DNA from: Isosphaera sp.
GTDB lineage: Bacteria; Planctomycetota; Planctomycetia; Gemmatales; Gemmataceae
DNA length: 55,571 nt
NCBI GenBank assembly: GCA_013822345.1
Contig: PNKH01000044.1
Coordinates: 1-55,571, forward strand
Direction of reading: 5' to 3'
Under the pieces are notes generated by a model. That model saw only the letters and a list, made by a program, of their open reading frames with translations, ran no database searches and had not been told where the DNA came from. This document shows positions 8,405 through 16,879 of this stretch, one piece after another (position 1 is the first letter of the stretch; the number at the start of each line of letters is the position of its first letter). The position numbers and the translations under genes are program-made.

Positions 8405-8758
8405 ATGGCCGCCGACCCCGCCGACGAGTGGCACCTGACCGAGCCGGCCGAGGCCGCGTCGCCGTACGCGGTGCTGAAGAGCTGGGAGAAGCTGCGCCTC
8501 GTGTACAACGCCGTGCTGGTGCCGTGGGTGCTGCTGAACGTGGCGGCGGCCCGGCCGGCTGGGTGGGACGACCCGGTGTTCTGGGCGGGGGTGGCGACGG
8601 CCGGGCTGGGGGCGAACGTGTGCTTCTGCGCCGGCCCGGTGGCGGAGGCGTACCTGGCGTGGCTCGGGGCGGACGCGGCGGCCGCCCGGGCGTGGCTGTT
8701 CGCCCTCGGGACCGGGTTCACCGCCCTCGGGGCGGCGGCGGCGATCTGGTCGAACTGA
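8405..8758 (+). CDS. Hypothetical membrane protein
   Basis: A 117-residue protein with a hydrophilic N-terminus and about three hydrophobic helices: roughly residues 35-48 (YNAVLVPWVLLNVAAA), 58-80 (FWAGVATAGLGANVCF) and 95-115 (AWLFALGTGFTALGAAAAIW). No family is recognised. It ends 12 bp from the stop of the convergent HigA gene. Confidence 0.7.
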   Translation: MAADPADEWHLTEPAEAASPYAVLKSWEKLRLVYNAVLVPWVLLNVAAARPAGWDDPVFWAGVATAGLGANVCFCAGPVAEAYLAWLGADAAAARAWLFALGTGFTALGAAAAIWSN

Positions 8759-8770
8759 CGAGGCCCGCGG

Positions 8771-9208
8771 TCAGCCCGCGAACGTGCCCGGGCCGACGCG
8801 GAAGTAGCGGGACAGTTTGCCGACCTGGGCGCGGGTCAGCGTGCGCCGCCCGGCCAGCACGTCCGAGACGGTGGACTCCGCGACCCCGGCCCCCTTCGCC
8901 ACCTCCGCCTGGGTGACGCCCTTCCGCCCGATCAGAAAGCGGAGCAGGTCCGCGTCCCCGACCGGCTCGACCGGCACCGCCTCGTCCTCGTAGGCCTCGA
9001 CCAGGTCGCCGAGCACGTCGAGGTAGTCCCGCTCGGGGGCGGACAGGTCGTCCCGGTCGACGAGCGAATCGACGACGGCCACGGCCGCGTCGAGGTCGGC
9101 CGGGGTGCGGAGCGGGCGCAGCGGGAACCGGCGGACCAGGTCGAGGTACCGGTCCTCGGCCCTCCCGTACACCGCCCGGCTCGAGGTCGTGTCCTTCGCC
9201 CGCGGCAT
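8771..9208 (-). CDS. higA: HigA-like antitoxin with XRE-type HTH
   Basis: A 145-residue protein. The C-terminal 55 residues form a Cro/C1-type helix-turn-helix: RKGVTQAEVAKGAGVAESTV then SDVLAGRRTLTRAQVGKLS. The N-terminal part (DLVRRFPLRPLRTPADLDAA) matches the long HigA-type antitoxins that follow HigB. It would bind and neutralise HigB and repress the operon. ATG 9208 is used; a GTG at 9214 overlapping the toxin stop is an alternative adding two residues. Confidence 0.85.
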   Translation of the reverse strand: MPRAKDTTSSRAVYGRAEDRYLDLVRRFPLRPLRTPADLDAAVAVVDSLVDRDDLSAPERDYLDVLGDLVEAYEDEAVPVEPVGDADLLRFLIGRKGVTQAEVAKGAGVAESTVSDVLAGRRTLTRAQVGKLSRYFRVGPGTFAG

Positions 9209-9210
9209 GG

Positions 9211-9501
9211 TCACCCGTCTTTCCACTTCCCCTGGTCGTACTCGGCGTGCGTCAGCACGTGCCGGACGTACAGCTTCCCGCGGTCGAAGTGGATCACCGC
9301 GATCAGCCGGTACTTGTTGCCCCCGATGTCGAAGACCGTGAACTTCCCGACCTGGTCCGCCGAGTGGAACGTCTCGCGCACGTCGGCGAACGTCTCCCAC
9401 TCCGCGTGCCGGGCGACCTGGTACCACGCCTCAAGCGGGGCTCGTGCCCGCGTGTGTTCCTCCCAGAACTCCCGAAGCTTCTTCTTCGAGATGACGTGCA
9501 T
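9211..9501 (-). CDS. higB: HigB family mRNA interferase toxin
   Basis: A 96-residue toxin of the HigB (RelE-fold) family: MHVISKKKLREFWEEH, WYQVARHAEWETFADVRETF, FDIGGNKYRLIAVIHFDRGK and VRHVLTHAEYDQGKW are all family landmarks. It would cleave mRNA on the ribosome under stress. The toxin precedes the antitoxin, the order typical of higBA; the two are separated by at most 2 bp or overlap if the GTG start of higA is used. Confidence 0.9.
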   Translation of the reverse strand: MHVISKKKLREFWEEHTRARAPLEAWYQVARHAEWETFADVRETFHSADQVGKFTVFDIGGNKYRLIAVIHFDRGKLYVRHVLTHAEYDQGKWKDG

Positions 9502-9633
9502 TGGCCATTCATCCTCCTGGGCCGTTACGCTTGGCCCGAGCGCGGAACAGGGCTGCATGATCTTCGCAAATTGCGAACATGTCAACCCCGCGTTCCACAC
9601 TCGGCTACAATGGCCCCGCCGCGAGGCCGCGCC

Positions 9634-10704
9634 ATGAACCACCCCGCCATGACCCCGCCGCTGCTCACCCCCGACCTCCCCGGGGTCGGCGGCCGCATCC
9701 GGGCGCGCGACGAGGACTTCGAGGTCGAGGAGGTGCCGTCGTACGAGCCGTGCGGCAGCGGCGACCACCTGTTCCTGTGGGTCGAGAAGCGCGGCCTGGC
9801 CCCGGAGTTCTTCGCCCGGACTGTTGCCCAGCGGCTCGGCACCCACCCGGGGAACGTCGGCACCGCCGGGCTGAAGGACCGGCACGCCGTCACCCGCCAG
9901 TGGGTGTCCGTCCCGAAGGAGTGCGAGCCGCGGGTCAAGAACGTCGACGGCGGCGGGGTGCGTGTCCTGCGAACCGGGCTGCACACCAACAAGCTGAAGC
10001 CCGGCCACCTCCGCGGGAACCGGTTCCGCGTCCTCGTCCGCGACGCCGACCGCGGCGTCAGCCCCGACCCGGTCCTCGGCCGGGTGCGGGCGCAGGGTCT
10101 GCCGAACTTTTACGGCCCGCAGCGGTTCGGCCGGGACGGCGGGACGGTCGACCTCGGGCTGCAGTGCCTGGCCGGAAAGGCGCCGCGCCGCATCCGGCCG
10201 TTCCTGTTCCGGTTCGCCCTGTCGGCGGTTCAATCGCTGCTGTTCAACGACACCCTCGGCCGGCGGATGGCGGACGGGCTGTACCGGACGGTGCTGGCCG
10301 GGGACGTGATGGCGAAGTGGCCGGCCGGCGGGATGTTCGTGGCGCAGGACGCGGCCGCCGAGCAGCTCCGGTTCGACGCCCGGGAGACGGTGCCGGCCGG
10401 CCCGATGTTCGGGAAGAAGACGTACCCGGCGGAGGGGCTGGCGGCCGAGCGGGAGGCGGCGGTGTTGCGTGACAACGGGCTGTCACTGAACTCGTTCGGG
10501 GGGTTCGGGAAGCTGGTGCTCGGGACGCGGCGGCACAACCTGGTGTACCCCGACGACCTGTCGGCGGGGTGGGAGGCGGACGGGCTGCGGCTGGCGTTCA
10601 CGCTGCCGGCCGGGAGCTACGCGACGGTGCTGCTGCGGGAGGTGATGAAGGCGGCGGTGGACGACGAGCCGGCCGCCCCGGAGGACGACGAGGGCGACGT
10701 GTAG
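9634..10704 (+). CDS. truD: tRNA pseudouridine(13) synthase TruD
   Basis: A 356-residue TruD. It converts U13 of tRNA-Glu to pseudouridine. The catalytic Asp is D82 in GTAGLKDRHAVTRQWVSV; other landmarks are LPNFYGPQRFGRDGGTVDLG and LFNDTLGRR, plus SLNSFGGFGKL in the C-terminal part. The ATG at 9634 gives the family length; an in-frame ATG at 9610 would add eight residues without a better ribosome site. The 3' end overlaps the open frame of the convergent ogt gene by 107 bp. Confidence 0.92.
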   Translation: MNHPAMTPPLLTPDLPGVGGRIRARDEDFEVEEVPSYEPCGSGDHLFLWVEKRGLAPEFFARTVAQRLGTHPGNVGTAGLKDRHAVTRQWVSVPKECEPRVKNVDGGGVRVLRTGLHTNKLKPGHLRGNRFRVLVRDADRGVSPDPVLGRVRAQGLPNFYGPQRFGRDGGTVDLGLQCLAGKAPRRIRPFLFRFALSAVQSLLFNDTLGRRMADGLYRTVLAGDVMAKWPAGGMFVAQDAAAEQLRFDARETVPAGPMFGKKTYPAEGLAAEREAAVLRDNGLSLNSFGGFGKLVLGTRRHNLVYPDDLSAGWEADGLRLAFTLPAGSYATVLLREVMKAAVDDEPAAPEDDEGDV

Positions 10705-11338
10705 CCGCGACGCAGGGCGGGACGCGTCGGAATCGACCACCGTGCTGGCGAGCCGCGACCGCGAGGGAGCGGGTGGCGTGGGCCGCTCCCTCGCGGTCGC
10801 GGCTCGCCGCCGGGTCGCGTCTCGGTGTGACGGCCCCCTCGGCCCCGGCCCGCTCCAGGTCCAGCAGGTACTGCTTCCGCCGCAGCCCGCCGCCGTACCC
10901 GCCCAGGTCGCCGTTCTTGTTCACCACCCGGTGGCACGGGATCACCACCGCGACCCGGTTCGACCCGTTCGCCCGGCCGACCGCCCGCACCGCGGTCGGG
11001 TCGCCGACCGCGGCCGCCACGTCCTGGTACGACCGCGTCTCGCCGTACGGGATCCGCAACAACTCCTCCCACACCCGCCGCTGGAACGCCGTCCCCGGGT
11101 ACACCAGCGGCACCGCGAACGACCGCAGCCGGCCCGCGAAGTAGTCGGCGAGTTCCGCCCGCAGTTGCTCCAGGTGGGCGTTCGTCCCGGGCCGCCCCGG
11201 CCCGGCGGGTGGGTCGTCGGCGAACGCCAGCAGGCAGACGCCGCCGGCCGTCGCCCCGGCCACCAGCGGGCCGAGCGGCGACCCGAACGAGGTCAGGACG
11301 ACGGGGTCCCCGTCGGCGTCCGGCGGTACGGTGTTCAT
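10598..11338 (-). CDS. ogt: Methylated-DNA--protein-cysteine methyltransferase with palindrome-encoded tail
   Basis: A 246-residue frame whose first 165 residues are a complete O6-alkylguanine-DNA alkyltransferase. The alkyl-accepting Cys is C135 in VVIPCHRVVNKNGDLGGYGG; FQRRVWEELLRIPYGETRSY precedes it. It repairs O6-methylguanine by suicidal transfer. Relatives stop soon after LLDLERAG. Here there is no stop until 10598, so about 80 extra residues are read through a 26-bp-arm palindrome and on into the antisense of truD. The tail is low-complexity (Arg/Pro rich) and is very likely an accident of palindrome insertion. Confidence 0.88.
   Translation of the reverse strand: MNTVPPDADGDPVVLTSFGSPLGPLVAGATAGGVCLLAFADDPPAGPGRPGTNAHLEQLRAELADYFAGRLRSFAVPLVYPGTAFQRRVWEELLRIPYGETRSYQDVAAAVGDPTAVRAVGRANGSNRVAVVIPCHRVVNKNGDLGGYGGGLRRKQYLLDLERAGAEGAVTPRRDPAASRDREGAAHATRSLAVAARQHGGRFRRVPPCVAATRRPRRPPGRPARRPPPPSSPPAAAPSRSSRPAA
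10747..10808. repeat. Long inverted repeat, family A
   Basis: Perfect 26-bp arms (10747-10772 and 10783-10808) with a 10-nt loop between the convergent truD and ogt genes. The same family recurs at 49505-49575, with substitutions matched on both arms. It could act as a bidirectional transcription terminator. It is translated in the ogt tail. Confidence 0.95.
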
Positions 11339-11450
11339 GCCCGGGGTGTACCACACCCGCGGCCCGTCGACCAGAATGAAAAGAAACCCGAGCGCCGGCC
11401 CGGCCGCGGGCAATAACCTTCCGCACGGACGCGCCACACGGAGCCTCCCC

Positions 11451-13760
11451 ATGCCGACCAGGCCCGCCGGCCTGATGCCCGCCCTCCGCCGGGTCGTCCT
11501 CGCCTCGGCCGCCGCCGAGCGCACCGACGGGCAGCTCCTCACGGCGTTCGTCGCCGACCGGGACGCGGACGCGTTCGGGGCCCTCGTCCGCCGGCACGGG
11601 CCGATGGTCCTCGGCGTCTGCCGCCGGGTCGTCCGCGACCGGGCCGCCGCCGACGACGCGTTCCAGGCGGTGTTCCTGGTCCTCGCCCGCCGGGCGGCCG
11701 GGGTGCGGCCGCGGGAGCGGGTCGGGAACTGGCTGTACGGGGTGGCGCACCGGACGGCGCTGAAGGCCCGGGCGGTCCTGGCCCGCCGGCGGTCCCGCGA
11801 GAAGCAGGTGGACGCCATGCCCGAGCCGGCCGCGCCGGACCTCCGGGGACTCACGTCCCCCGGCTCGCCGGGGGACTGGGCCGACCTCCGCCCGGTGATC
11901 GACGAGGAGTTGGCCCGGCTCCCGGAGAAGTTCCGCACCCCGGTCGTCCTGTGCGACCTGGAAGGGCGGCCGCAGCGGGAGGTGGCCCGGCAGTTGGGGC
12001 TCCCGCCGGCCACCCTCGCCACCCGCCTGGCGGCCGCCCGCCGGACCCTCGCCGCCCGCCTCTCCCGGCGCGGGGTCACGCTGTCCGGCGGGGCGGTCGC
12101 CGCCCTGCTCACCGCCCACGGGACGGCCGGGGCCGTTCCCCCGGCGTCCGTCCACGCGCTGGTCCGCGCCGTCGAGGCCGTGGTCGCCGGGGGGGCGGTT
12201 CTCCCCGGGGTGTCGGCCGCCGCCGTCCAACTTTCCGAAGGGGTGATCCGGATGATTCTGCTCTCCAAGCTGAAGGCGGTGGCCGTGGTCGCGCTGACCG
12301 CCGCCGCCCTGTCCGGCGGGCTCGGCCTCGGGCTGGTCCCGGCCGCCGCCGGCGGCGACGACCCGGTCCCGGCCGTCCGGTTCGCCCCGGCCCCACGCCC
12401 GGCGGCCGCCGCGCCGGCGGCGCCGGAGGACGACGCCGCGTTCCTGAGGCGGGTCGTGTTCGACCACCGGGGTGACGAGCCGACCGACATCGAGGCGTTC
12501 TTCTTCGCCGCCGACCCGGACGACAACAAGCGGGCGAAGTTGGTCGGGTGGCTGGCGGAGGACGGCGACATCCGGGCGTTCGCCGCGAAGGAACTCGCCG
12601 TCCCGGCCGAGCGGGTGCAGGTCCTCCGGCTGGCCGGCGAGAAGGCCGGCCGGGTGGTCGTGGTCGTCGACGGGGACGGGCCGCACGCCGAGGCGAAGGG
12701 CCTCGCCTTCTCCCCGGACGGGAAGCGGCTCGCCGTCGAGGTCCGGCCCGACGTGGTCGCCACCCCGGCGACCGCGGTCCGGGGGGTGAAGGTGGAGGCC
12801 GAGGAGGAGGTCGTGGTGGCCGCGGGGCCGGACGGGAAGGTCGTGCGCGTCCGGGTGGTCCGCGCCGGGGACGCCAAGCCGGCGGACGTGCTGTACGGGT
12901 TCGAGGCGGCCGGCGACGGCGCGAGGCCGGCGGTGGTCCGGGTGCTCAAGGCCGTGAACGAAGGGGCCGTCCGGGTGTGGGACGCGGCCGACGGCAAGCA
13001 GTACCGGTCGGTCGTGGGCCAGGTGGTGTCCGACCTGTCGGCGCGGACCGAGTCGGACCTCGACTTCCTGAAGCGGGTCACGCTGGCCGCCCGGGGCACC
13101 CCGCCGACCGCCCTGGAGGAGAAGTACTTCGGCGAGGACAAGGACCCGAAGAAGCGGGAGAAGCTGGTCGACTCGCTGCTGAAGGAGCCGGCCGTGGCGA
13201 AGAAGCTCGGGGACGACTTCAAGCGGCGGGTGCTCGGCGGGCCGTTCTTCTACGAGGCGGTGAAGGGGCAGAAGTTCACGGCCCCGTTCGAGAAGGGCGT
13301 GCCGTTCTTCGAGGCCAAGCCGCTCGACGGGAAGGGGCCCCGGTTCTTCGAGTTCAAGATCGAGCTCGGCCCGGACGGGAAGCCGGTCGCGGGGACGCCC
13401 GGGGTGAAGGTGGTGCCGGTGCCGCCGGTCCCCCCCGTGCCGCCGGTGCCGCCGGTGCCCGCGACCCCGGCCGTGAGGGCGGTGAAGGTGCCGGCCCCGC
13501 CGCCGGCCGACCCGCTCGGGAGGCTGGTCGACGAGCTGCTGGCGGCGAGGAAGTCGGACGCCGAGGTGCTGGAGGCGCTCACCCTGGTGACCGCCGGGCG
13601 GCTGCCGACGGAGGCCGAGAAGCGGCTGGCCCTCGGGCTGGTGGCGAAGGCGAACGACCGGAAGGCGGCGTGGGCCGAGGTGGCCAGGGCGATGGCCGGG
13701 GACGCCAAGAAGGACGTGATCCGGAAGGTGACCCCGCCGCCGGTCCCGCCGGCGAAGTGA
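11451..13760 (+). CDS. ECF sigma factor fused to a membrane anchor and DUF1549/DUF1553-like segments
   Basis: A 769-residue protein. Residues about 28-110 are sigma-70 region 2 (DADAFGALVRRHGPMVLGVC, VGNWLYGVAHRTALKAR) and about 150-205 are region 4 (LARLPEKFRTPVVLCDLEGR, then QREVARQLGLPPATLATRLA). A single hydrophobic helix follows at about 268-300. Beyond it come two repeats resembling the start of DUF1549 (AFLRRVVFDHRGDEPT at about 330; DFLKRVTLAARGTPPT at about 537), a Pro-Val repeat, and a tail (EALTLVTAGRLPTEAEKRLA) resembling the end of DUF1553. Planctomycete ECF factors with C-terminal extensions are known. Here the extension would be periplasmic and could sense or anchor. ATG 11451 gives the sigma domain its normal start. 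Confidence 0.85.
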   Translation: MPTRPAGLMPALRRVVLASAAAERTDGQLLTAFVADRDADAFGALVRRHGPMVLGVCRRVVRDRAAADDAFQAVFLVLARRAAGVRPRERVGNWLYGVAHRTALKARAVLARRRSREKQVDAMPEPAAPDLRGLTSPGSPGDWADLRPVIDEELARLPEKFRTPVVLCDLEGRPQREVARQLGLPPATLATRLAAARRTLAARLSRRGVTLSGGAVAALLTAHGTAGAVPPASVHALVRAVEAVVAGGAVLPGVSAAAVQLSEGVIRMILLSKLKAVAVVALTAAALSGGLGLGLVPAAAGGDDPVPAVRFAPAPRPAAAAPAAPEDDAAFLRRVVFDHRGDEPTDIEAFFFAADPDDNKRAKLVGWLAEDGDIRAFAAKELAVPAERVQVLRLAGEKAGRVVVVVDGDGPHAEAKGLAFSPDGKRLAVEVRPDVVATPATAVRGVKVEAEEEVVVAAGPDGKVVRVRVVRAGDAKPADVLYGFEAAGDGARPAVVRVLKAVNEGAVRVWDAADGKQYRSVVGQVVSDLSARTESDLDFLKRVTLAARGTPPTALEEKYFGEDKDPKKREKLVDSLLKEPAVAKKLGDDFKRRVLGGPFFYEAVKGQKFTAPFEKGVPFFEAKPLDGKGPRFFEFKIELGPDGKPVAGTPGVKVVPVPPVPPVPPVPPVPATPAVRAVKVPAPPPADPLGRLVDELLAARKSDAEVLEALTLVTAGRLPTEAEKRLALGLVAKANDRKAAWAEVARAMAGDAKKDVIRKVTPPPVPPAK

Positions 13761-13766
13761 CCCGCG

Positions 13767-13851
13767 GCGAGCGCGGCGAGCGTCGGGGCGTGAGCCCGAC
13801 GTGCCCAGAACAGGCACGTCGGGCTCACGCCCCGACGCTCGCCGCGCTCGC
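13767..13851. repeat. Long inverted repeat, family D
   Basis: Perfect 39-bp arms (13767-13805 and 13813-13851) around a 7-nt loop, placed 6 bp after the sigma-fusion stop and 68 bp before the next start. Both flanking genes are on the plus strand. It probably ends or attenuates transcription between them. No second family member is seen in the window. Confidence 0.95.
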
Positions 13852-13919
13852 CCCCTTGCCCCGCGCCGGCGCCGGCCCGATAACGCACCTCGTACTGCCT
13901 GCTCCCCCGGAGGTGCGCG

Positions 13920-14537
13920 ATGCGCTCCCGCCGCCTGGCCGGCGCCGCCGTCCTGTTCGCCCTGGCCGCCCGCCTGCCGGCCGCCGACCCCGACCCGAAG
14001 GCCCTGGCCGCCGCGGCGGTGAAGGCCGCCGGCGGGGAGGACAAGCTGCTCAAGCTGTTCCGGATCAAGGAGCGGCTGAACGTCTCGGGCGACCCGGGGA
14101 AGAAGGGGAACGAGCGGGTGTCGGTGCTGGAGCCGCCGGGCCACTGGTGGGTCGGCAAGACGGACCGGGTGGCCGAGGAGAAGGAGCCGGCGACGTACCT
14201 GGTCTGGGCGTGGACCCTCGGCATCTTCACCGACCCGAAGACCAAGCTGGAGGCGATCCCGGAGGTGACGGAGAACGACAAGCCGGCGGTCGGGGTGCGG
14301 GTGAGCGGGACGGTCACCCCGGCGATGGACGTGTACTTCGACAAGGCCGACAGCCGGCTGGTGCGGGTCGACTGGCGGAACGACGTCACCCGGTTCAGCG
14401 ACTGGAAGGAGCACGACGGGGTGAGGTACCCGGCGAAGGTGGTCGGGTACCGGAAGAACACCGGCAAGCCGTGGTACTTCACCGAGATCCTGGAGCTGGA
14501 GCGGCTGAAGGAGCTGCCGGCCGGGCTGAAGCGGTAG
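13920..14537 (+). CDS. Exported hypothetical protein (lipoprotein-sorting-like fold suspected)
   Basis: A 205-residue protein with signal peptide LAGAAVLFALAARLPAAD. The mature part begins ALAAAAVKAAGGEDKLLKLF and continues with strands such as PPGHWWVGKTDRVAEEKEPA and VYFDKADSRLVRVDW, ending with YRKNTGKPWYFTEILELERL. The pattern (helix then a half-barrel of strands, ending in a T-E-I-x-E motif) recalls LolA/LppX-type lipid-binding folds often seen in planctomycete exported proteins. This is inference. GGAGG lies 9 bp before the ATG. Confidence 0.7.
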   Translation: MRSRRLAGAAVLFALAARLPAADPDPKALAAAAVKAAGGEDKLLKLFRIKERLNVSGDPGKKGNERVSVLEPPGHWWVGKTDRVAEEKEPATYLVWAWTLGIFTDPKTKLEAIPEVTENDKPAVGVRVSGTVTPAMDVYFDKADSRLVRVDWRNDVTRFSDWKEHDGVRYPAKVVGYRKNTGKPWYFTEILELERLKELPAGLKR

Positions 14538-14545
14538 GGCCGCCG

Positions 14546-14608
14546 GGCGAGCCGGGAGCGTGAGCGACCGGAGTGACGTCCTCCGGTCGCTCACGCTCCC
14601 GGCTCGCC
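14546..14608. repeat. Long inverted repeat, family B
   Basis: Perfect 28-bp arms (14546-14573 and 14581-14608) around a 7-nt loop, starting 8 bp after the stop of the exported protein gene. It differs from the copy at 47296-47360 at one arm position, matched on the other arm. Confidence 0.95.
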
Positions 14609-14624
14609 TTGAGACATCCTGCCG

Positions 14625-14811
14625 TCACTTCCCGGGCTTCTTCCGCGCCGCCAGGTCGTACTTCTCGCCGGCCGGCACCTCCTCGTAGTCCCGGTCGCCG
14701 CCCGCCCTCCTCCCGGCGTCGTAGAGCGCCACCTTCGCCCGCCCACTCCTGGTTCCCTACCTGGAACAGGTGGGCGGCGTGCCCGTCCCGGCACGGCTCC
14801 CGGAGCCACCG
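14625..14811 (-). pseudogene. Possible frameshifted remnant of a small gene
   Basis: On the minus strand, 14809-14811 downward reads WLREPCRDGHAAHLFQVGNQ in one frame; after about 30 codons, good coding sense moves to the next frame (KVALYDAGRRAGGDRDYEEV, then AGEKYDLAARKKPGK and a stop at 14625). A single-base change near 14735 would join the two. I see no proper start. The peptide resembles short hypothetical proteins of Gemmata but the family is not named. The rest of the 14538-14930 gap holds the family B palindrome and the upstream region of the beta-propeller gene. Confidence 0.4.
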
Positions 14812-14930
14812 GGGGGCGGTCCTCGCGCGGCGCCCCCGCCTTACCCGGCGTAACCCGGGCGCAACGGCCCTTGTCCCGCCACCGCCGGCCGCGGATCATA
14901 CCCCGGTCGCCACGTCCCACGGAGGTTCCC

Positions 14931-16244
14931 ATGCCGGTCCGCAGCTCACTCCTCCTCGCCGCCGCGCTGCTCGCCGCCGCACCCGCCGCCCGCGCCGACG
15001 ACTGGCCGCAGTGGATGGGGCCGAAGCGCGACAACGTCTGGCGCGAGGACGGCATCCTCGACACGTTCCCCGAGGGGGGCCCGAAGGTGGTGTGGCGCGC
15101 CCCGGTCGCCGGCGGGTACGCCGGTCCCGCCGTGGCCGGCGACCGGGTGTACGTCGCCGACTACGTGACCGCCGCCGACGTGAAGATCCCGAACTTCGAC
15201 CGGAAGGAGTTCAGCGGGACCGAGCGGGTCCTGTGCCTCGACCAGAAGACCGGGAAGGAGCAGTGGAAGCACGAGTACCCGGTGAAGTACACGGTCAGCT
15301 ACCCGGCCGGGCCGCGGTGCACCCCGACCGTCCACGACGGGAAGGTGTACACCCTCGGGGCCGAGGGGAACCTGTTCTGCCTCGACGCCGCGTCCGGCAA
15401 GGTCGTCTGGGAGAAGAACCTGAAGGCGGCGTACAAGACGGAGTCCCCGCTCTGGGGGTACGCCGCCCACCCCATGATCGACGGGAAGAAGCTGATCACG
15501 CTCGCCGGCGGCGAGGGGAGCCACGTCGTCGCGCTGGACAAGGACACCGGGAAGGAGGTCTGGAAGGCCGGCACCCAGAAGGAGCAGGGGTACAGCCCGG
15601 TGCTGGTCACCGAGGCGGGCGGGAAGCGGCAGATGGTCGTCGCCGGGACGAAGTCGATCTACGCCGTCGACCCGGAGACGGGCCGGGAGTACTGGTCGGT
15701 CCCGTTCGCGGTGGACAACGGGTGCGTGGTCATGACCCCGGTGCGGAGCGGGGACCACCTGTTCGTCGGCGGGTACAACGGCAAGAGCACGGTCCTGAAG
15801 CTGTCCGCCGACAAGCCCGGGGCCGAGGTGGTGTGGCAGAACAAGCGGGACCACGGGCTGTCGCCGATCAACGTCCAGCCGTTCCTGGAGGGCGGGGTGC
15901 TGTACGGGTACGACGACGACGGCAACATGTACGCGGTCGAGCTGCCGGGCGGGAAGCGGCTGTGGGACGGTCCCGGCCCGGTCCCCGGGGAGCCGCGGCG
16001 GGGGGCGGAGACGGCGTTCATCGTGAAGAACGGGGACCGATTCTTCCTCTTCGCCGACACCGGCCACCTGGCGGTCGGGAAGCTCACCCCGAAGGGGTAC
16101 GAGGAGACGGCCCGGGCGAAGGTGATCGACCCGACGAACGCGGCGAACGGGCGGAAGGTGGTGTGGTGCGCCCCGGCGTACGCGGACAAGAAGATGTACG
16201 TCCGGAACGACAAGGAGGTCGTCGCCGTCGACCTGGCGAAGTGA
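14931..16244 (+). CDS. Exported PQQ/BamB-like beta-propeller protein
   Basis: A 437-residue protein with signal peptide SSLLLAAALLAAAPAARA directly followed by DDWPQWMGPKRDNVW, the W-P-x-W/F-x-G-P start of planctomycete PQQ-like repeat proteins. Propeller blades show as GDRVYVADYVTAAD, LCLDQKTGKEQWKHEY, LFCLDAASGKVVWEKN, VALDKDTGKEVWKAGT and IYAVDPETGREYWSV. Such proteins are scaffolds or putative dehydrogenase-like proteins in the periplasm; no PQQ-dehydrogenase active-site motif is evident. GGAGG precedes the ATG. A second member lies at 50387-51628. Confidence 0.88.
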   Translation: MPVRSSLLLAAALLAAAPAARADDWPQWMGPKRDNVWREDGILDTFPEGGPKVVWRAPVAGGYAGPAVAGDRVYVADYVTAADVKIPNFDRKEFSGTERVLCLDQKTGKEQWKHEYPVKYTVSYPAGPRCTPTVHDGKVYTLGAEGNLFCLDAASGKVVWEKNLKAAYKTESPLWGYAAHPMIDGKKLITLAGGEGSHVVALDKDTGKEVWKAGTQKEQGYSPVLVTEAGGKRQMVVAGTKSIYAVDPETGREYWSVPFAVDNGCVVMTPVRSGDHLFVGGYNGKSTVLKLSADKPGAEVVWQNKRDHGLSPINVQPFLEGGVLYGYDDDGNMYAVELPGGKRLWDGPGPVPGEPRRGAETAFIVKNGDRFFLFADTGHLAVGKLTPKGYEETARAKVIDPTNAANGRKVVWCAPAYADKKMYVRNDKEVVAVDLAK

Positions 16245-16246
16245 CG

Positions 16247-16693
16247 TTACCCGGCGGCGGGCGGGGCGCCGAGGAGGCGGAGCGTCGCGGCGTCCGGTTC
16301 GCCCCGGAAGTACTTGTCGAGTAGCCGGTGGAACACCGACCCGGCCGGCGAGACGTGCGCGAACAGGGTCGCGCACGACCGCAGCTTCAGGTCGTCGGGC
16401 GGGCCGAAGACCTCGGCCGCGGACCTCCCCTCGACGCCGACGGCCGCCTCGGCGCACGCGACCAGCCGCGGCCCGAGGACGGGGTGGGCGAGGTACGCCG
16501 CAGCCTCCGCGGCGCTCCTGATCGCGTAGAACCGGGCGGTCGGGCTGGACCCGAGCCCGTCGAGTTGCGGGAAGACGTACCACATCCAGTGCGACCGCTT
16601 CCGCCCGGCCCGGACCTCGGCGAGGGCGGTGTCGTAGCTGTCCGCCTGCGCCCGGACGAAGCGGGCCAGGTCGTGCGGGTCGCCGTCCAGCAT
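16247..16693 (-). CDS. DUF1810 family protein
   Basis: A 148-residue protein covering the whole DUF1810 domain: DLARFVRAQADSYDTALAEV, then GRKRSHWMWYVFPQLDGLG, ARFYAIRSAAEAAAYLAHPV and DDLKLRSCATLFAHV. Family members resemble the calpastatin-named NrdI/YfbR-neighbour group but the biochemical role is unknown. Its stop is 2 bp from the stop of the convergent propeller gene. Confidence 0.9.
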   Translation of the reverse strand: MLDGDPHDLARFVRAQADSYDTALAEVRAGRKRSHWMWYVFPQLDGLGSSPTARFYAIRSAAEAAAYLAHPVLGPRLVACAEAAVGVEGRSAAEVFGPPDDLKLRSCATLFAHVSPAGSVFHRLLDKYFRGEPDAATLRLLGAPPAAG

Positions 16694-16879
16694 CGCCCAC
16701 CTCCCGCCTTCACCCGCCGACCGCCTCCCGCACCCGGGCCTTCCATGGCGGGCTTCGGGGGGCGGTCGCCTTCGGTGACCGGGAACGCGTCTTTCGAGTC
16801 AGAGCAGGCCCGGGGGTCGCTTCCGCCAAGGGTTGCCGAGCGGCCACGGGCGGGCCGACGCGAGGCGGTCCGGCGGGGG

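Noticed and set aside
13410-13470. Repetitive ccgccggtgccgccg tract as a possible minisatellite
   Set aside because: It encodes a short Pro-Val linker within the sigma-fusion protein; common in such proteins and in frame.
10617-14594. A very long open frame on the minus strand (over 1300 codons) covering ogt and the sigma-fusion region
   Set aside because: At this GC content antisense frames of real genes stay open by chance. The translation is Arg/Pro/Gly-rich without domains, whereas the plus-strand sigma gene and the ogt frame have clear motifs.
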